Part shown: piece after piece, positions 5,239-5,993 of the stretch
Layout: each line of letters starts with the position of its first letter
How positions within the stretch are numbered: position 1 is the stretch's first letter
Source: Lysobacterales bacterium
GTDB taxonomy: Bacteria > Pseudomonadota > Gammaproteobacteria > Xanthomonadales > SZUA-36
Assembly (NCBI GenBank): GCA_009692275.1
Contig: SHZL01000175.1
Location: forward strand, 1-5,993
Direction: 5' to 3'
DNA: 5,993 nucleotides
The notes under the pieces: model-generated
The model's database searches: none
What the model was told of the DNA's origin: nothing
What the model saw: the letters and a program-made list of their open reading frames with translations, nothing else
Made by a program: the position numbers and the translations under genes

Positions 5239-5993
5239 GTGCTGCTGCGCATCGCTCCGGCCATTGCCGTCGGGTGATTCGTCAAGCTGCCGGAGGGGGA
5301 GTTGTCAGGGGAGTTGATTGGCACATCCAGCGCCGCCGGCGGCGCCGTGCCTATGAGTTGGTATAAGCCAGCCAGTTGTTGCCGGTACAACAGGTCAAAA
5401 GCGGGGCCGTCCTCCAGGCGATTGTCTTCACCCAGCCACCAGAACCAATCCGATGCCTCGCACACGGCTAACTGCCGCAGGACCGTGAACACCCATGGCC
5501 GCGGTTCGCGTCCCTCCCGCGCCGCTGCAGCCAGTTCCGGCGCCAGGGCAAGATCCACCGCGGACTTGGCCTCGATGAGTAAATCCCACGCCCGGTTCTT
5601 CGCAGCATCACCCACCCAGGTGGAAAATGTACCGTACACCCAACTGCCCGCGACCAGCCTTGACAGCTGCAGGGGTGTAAGCCGGGGCAATACCGCCGAG
5701 AACGTGGTCAGGCGGATGCGCGGATGTGAGCCCAGCCTTTGATACAGCAGGGTCAGGAACTCAGCGGCGTTGTGCGGAAAATATTCCCAGGCATTTTCGC
5801 CATCCATGATGATGCTGAGCACGGCTTCTTCCGTGCCTGCGCTATCAGCGCTGTACTCAAGGCGCCTGACCAGATCGTCCACGGCATCGCCGGCCGGCCA
5901 CTTTGAATACGCAAAGCCGATACGGTCTGACAGTTCATCGTCGCGGAAGAAACAAGCCGGAGAAACAATTTCGCCGCCGGCTGCGGCCAATCG
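5235..5993 (-). CDS. GH57 glycoside hydrolase, C-terminal part (runs off right edge)
   Basis: This is the end of an amylase/alpha-mannosidase-type GH57 enzyme, cytoplasmic and acting on alpha-glucans. The frame stays open to the window edge, so its start and the catalytic Glu motif lie outside. Visible near the edge are CFFRDDELSDRIGFAYSKW and, about 65 residues in, SIIMDGENAWEYFPHNAAEFL. DGENAWE is the GH57 conserved region that carries the presumed acid/base Asp. The remainder (VLRQLAVCEASDWFWWLGEDN, FDLLYRQQLAGLYQLIG) is the helical C-terminal part typical of this subgroup. The final 25 or so residues are Ser/Pro/Asn-rich and probably unstructured. Its TGA (5235-5237) overlaps the malQ ATG, so the two are translationally coupled and likely share a pathway. 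A TTG codon near the edge is read here as an internal Leu, not as a start. Confidence 0.9.
   Translation of the reverse strand, partial: RLAAAGGEIVSPACFFRDDELSDRIGFAYSKWPAGDAVDDLVRRLEYSADSAGTEEAVLSIIMDGENAWEYFPHNAAEFLTLLYQRLGSHPRIRLTTFSAVLPRLTPLQLSRLVAGSWVYGTFSTWVGDAAKNRAWDLLIEAKSAVDLALAPELAAAAREGREPRPWVFTVLRQLAVCEASDWFWWLGEDNRLEDGPAFDLLYRQQLAGLYQLIGTAPPAALDVPINSPDNSPSGSLTNHPTAMAGAMRSST

Overview
The window looks like a chromosomal segment from a proteobacterium, probably gammaproteobacterial. It is moderately GC-rich, starts and stops are often fused as ATGA, and glycogen/maltodextrin genes of proteobacterial type flank it on both sides. The assignment rests on gene content and codon style only, so it is tentative.

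Left block (1-1759, + strand): the C-terminal third of glycogen synthase GlgA enters from the left edge. It is translationally coupled by an ATGA overlap to a complete ATP-grasp ligase of unknown substrate. Right block (3835-5993, - strand): the C-terminal part of a GH57 amylase-type glycoside hydrolase is coupled by another ATGA overlap to a complete 4-alpha-glucanotransferase, MalQ. GlgA extends alpha-1,4-glucan from ADP-glucose, while GH57 and MalQ trim and rearrange alpha-glucan chains. The two blocks converge and together make a glycogen synthesis and turnover locus.

Middle block (1760-3834): this is an accessory island between the two glycogen operons. It starts with an AT-rich leader that holds a promoter-like sequence and a 20-bp palindrome. 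Next is a DUF222/HNH endonuclease gene (13E12-repeat type) broken by a -1 frameshift, an apparent 32-bp microhomology deletion and an apparent in-frame internal deletion. A HicA-HicB toxin-antitoxin pair follows on the opposite strand, and then a second, 98-bp copy of the 3' end of the HNH gene. The two 98-bp copies differ at only two positions, both synonymous, and they bracket hicAB. The hicB frame runs through its expected end into the antisense of the first copy and gains about 28 residues. A short stop-ended frame next to malQ looks like the tail of another lost gene.

The most interesting part is this arrangement of a toxin-antitoxin module set between two decayed HNH-gene ends, with a junction exactly at the end of hicB and a perfect 20-bp palindrome at the inferred internal deletion of the HNH gene. 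No integrase, transposase, tRNA, rRNA or CRISPR array is visible.
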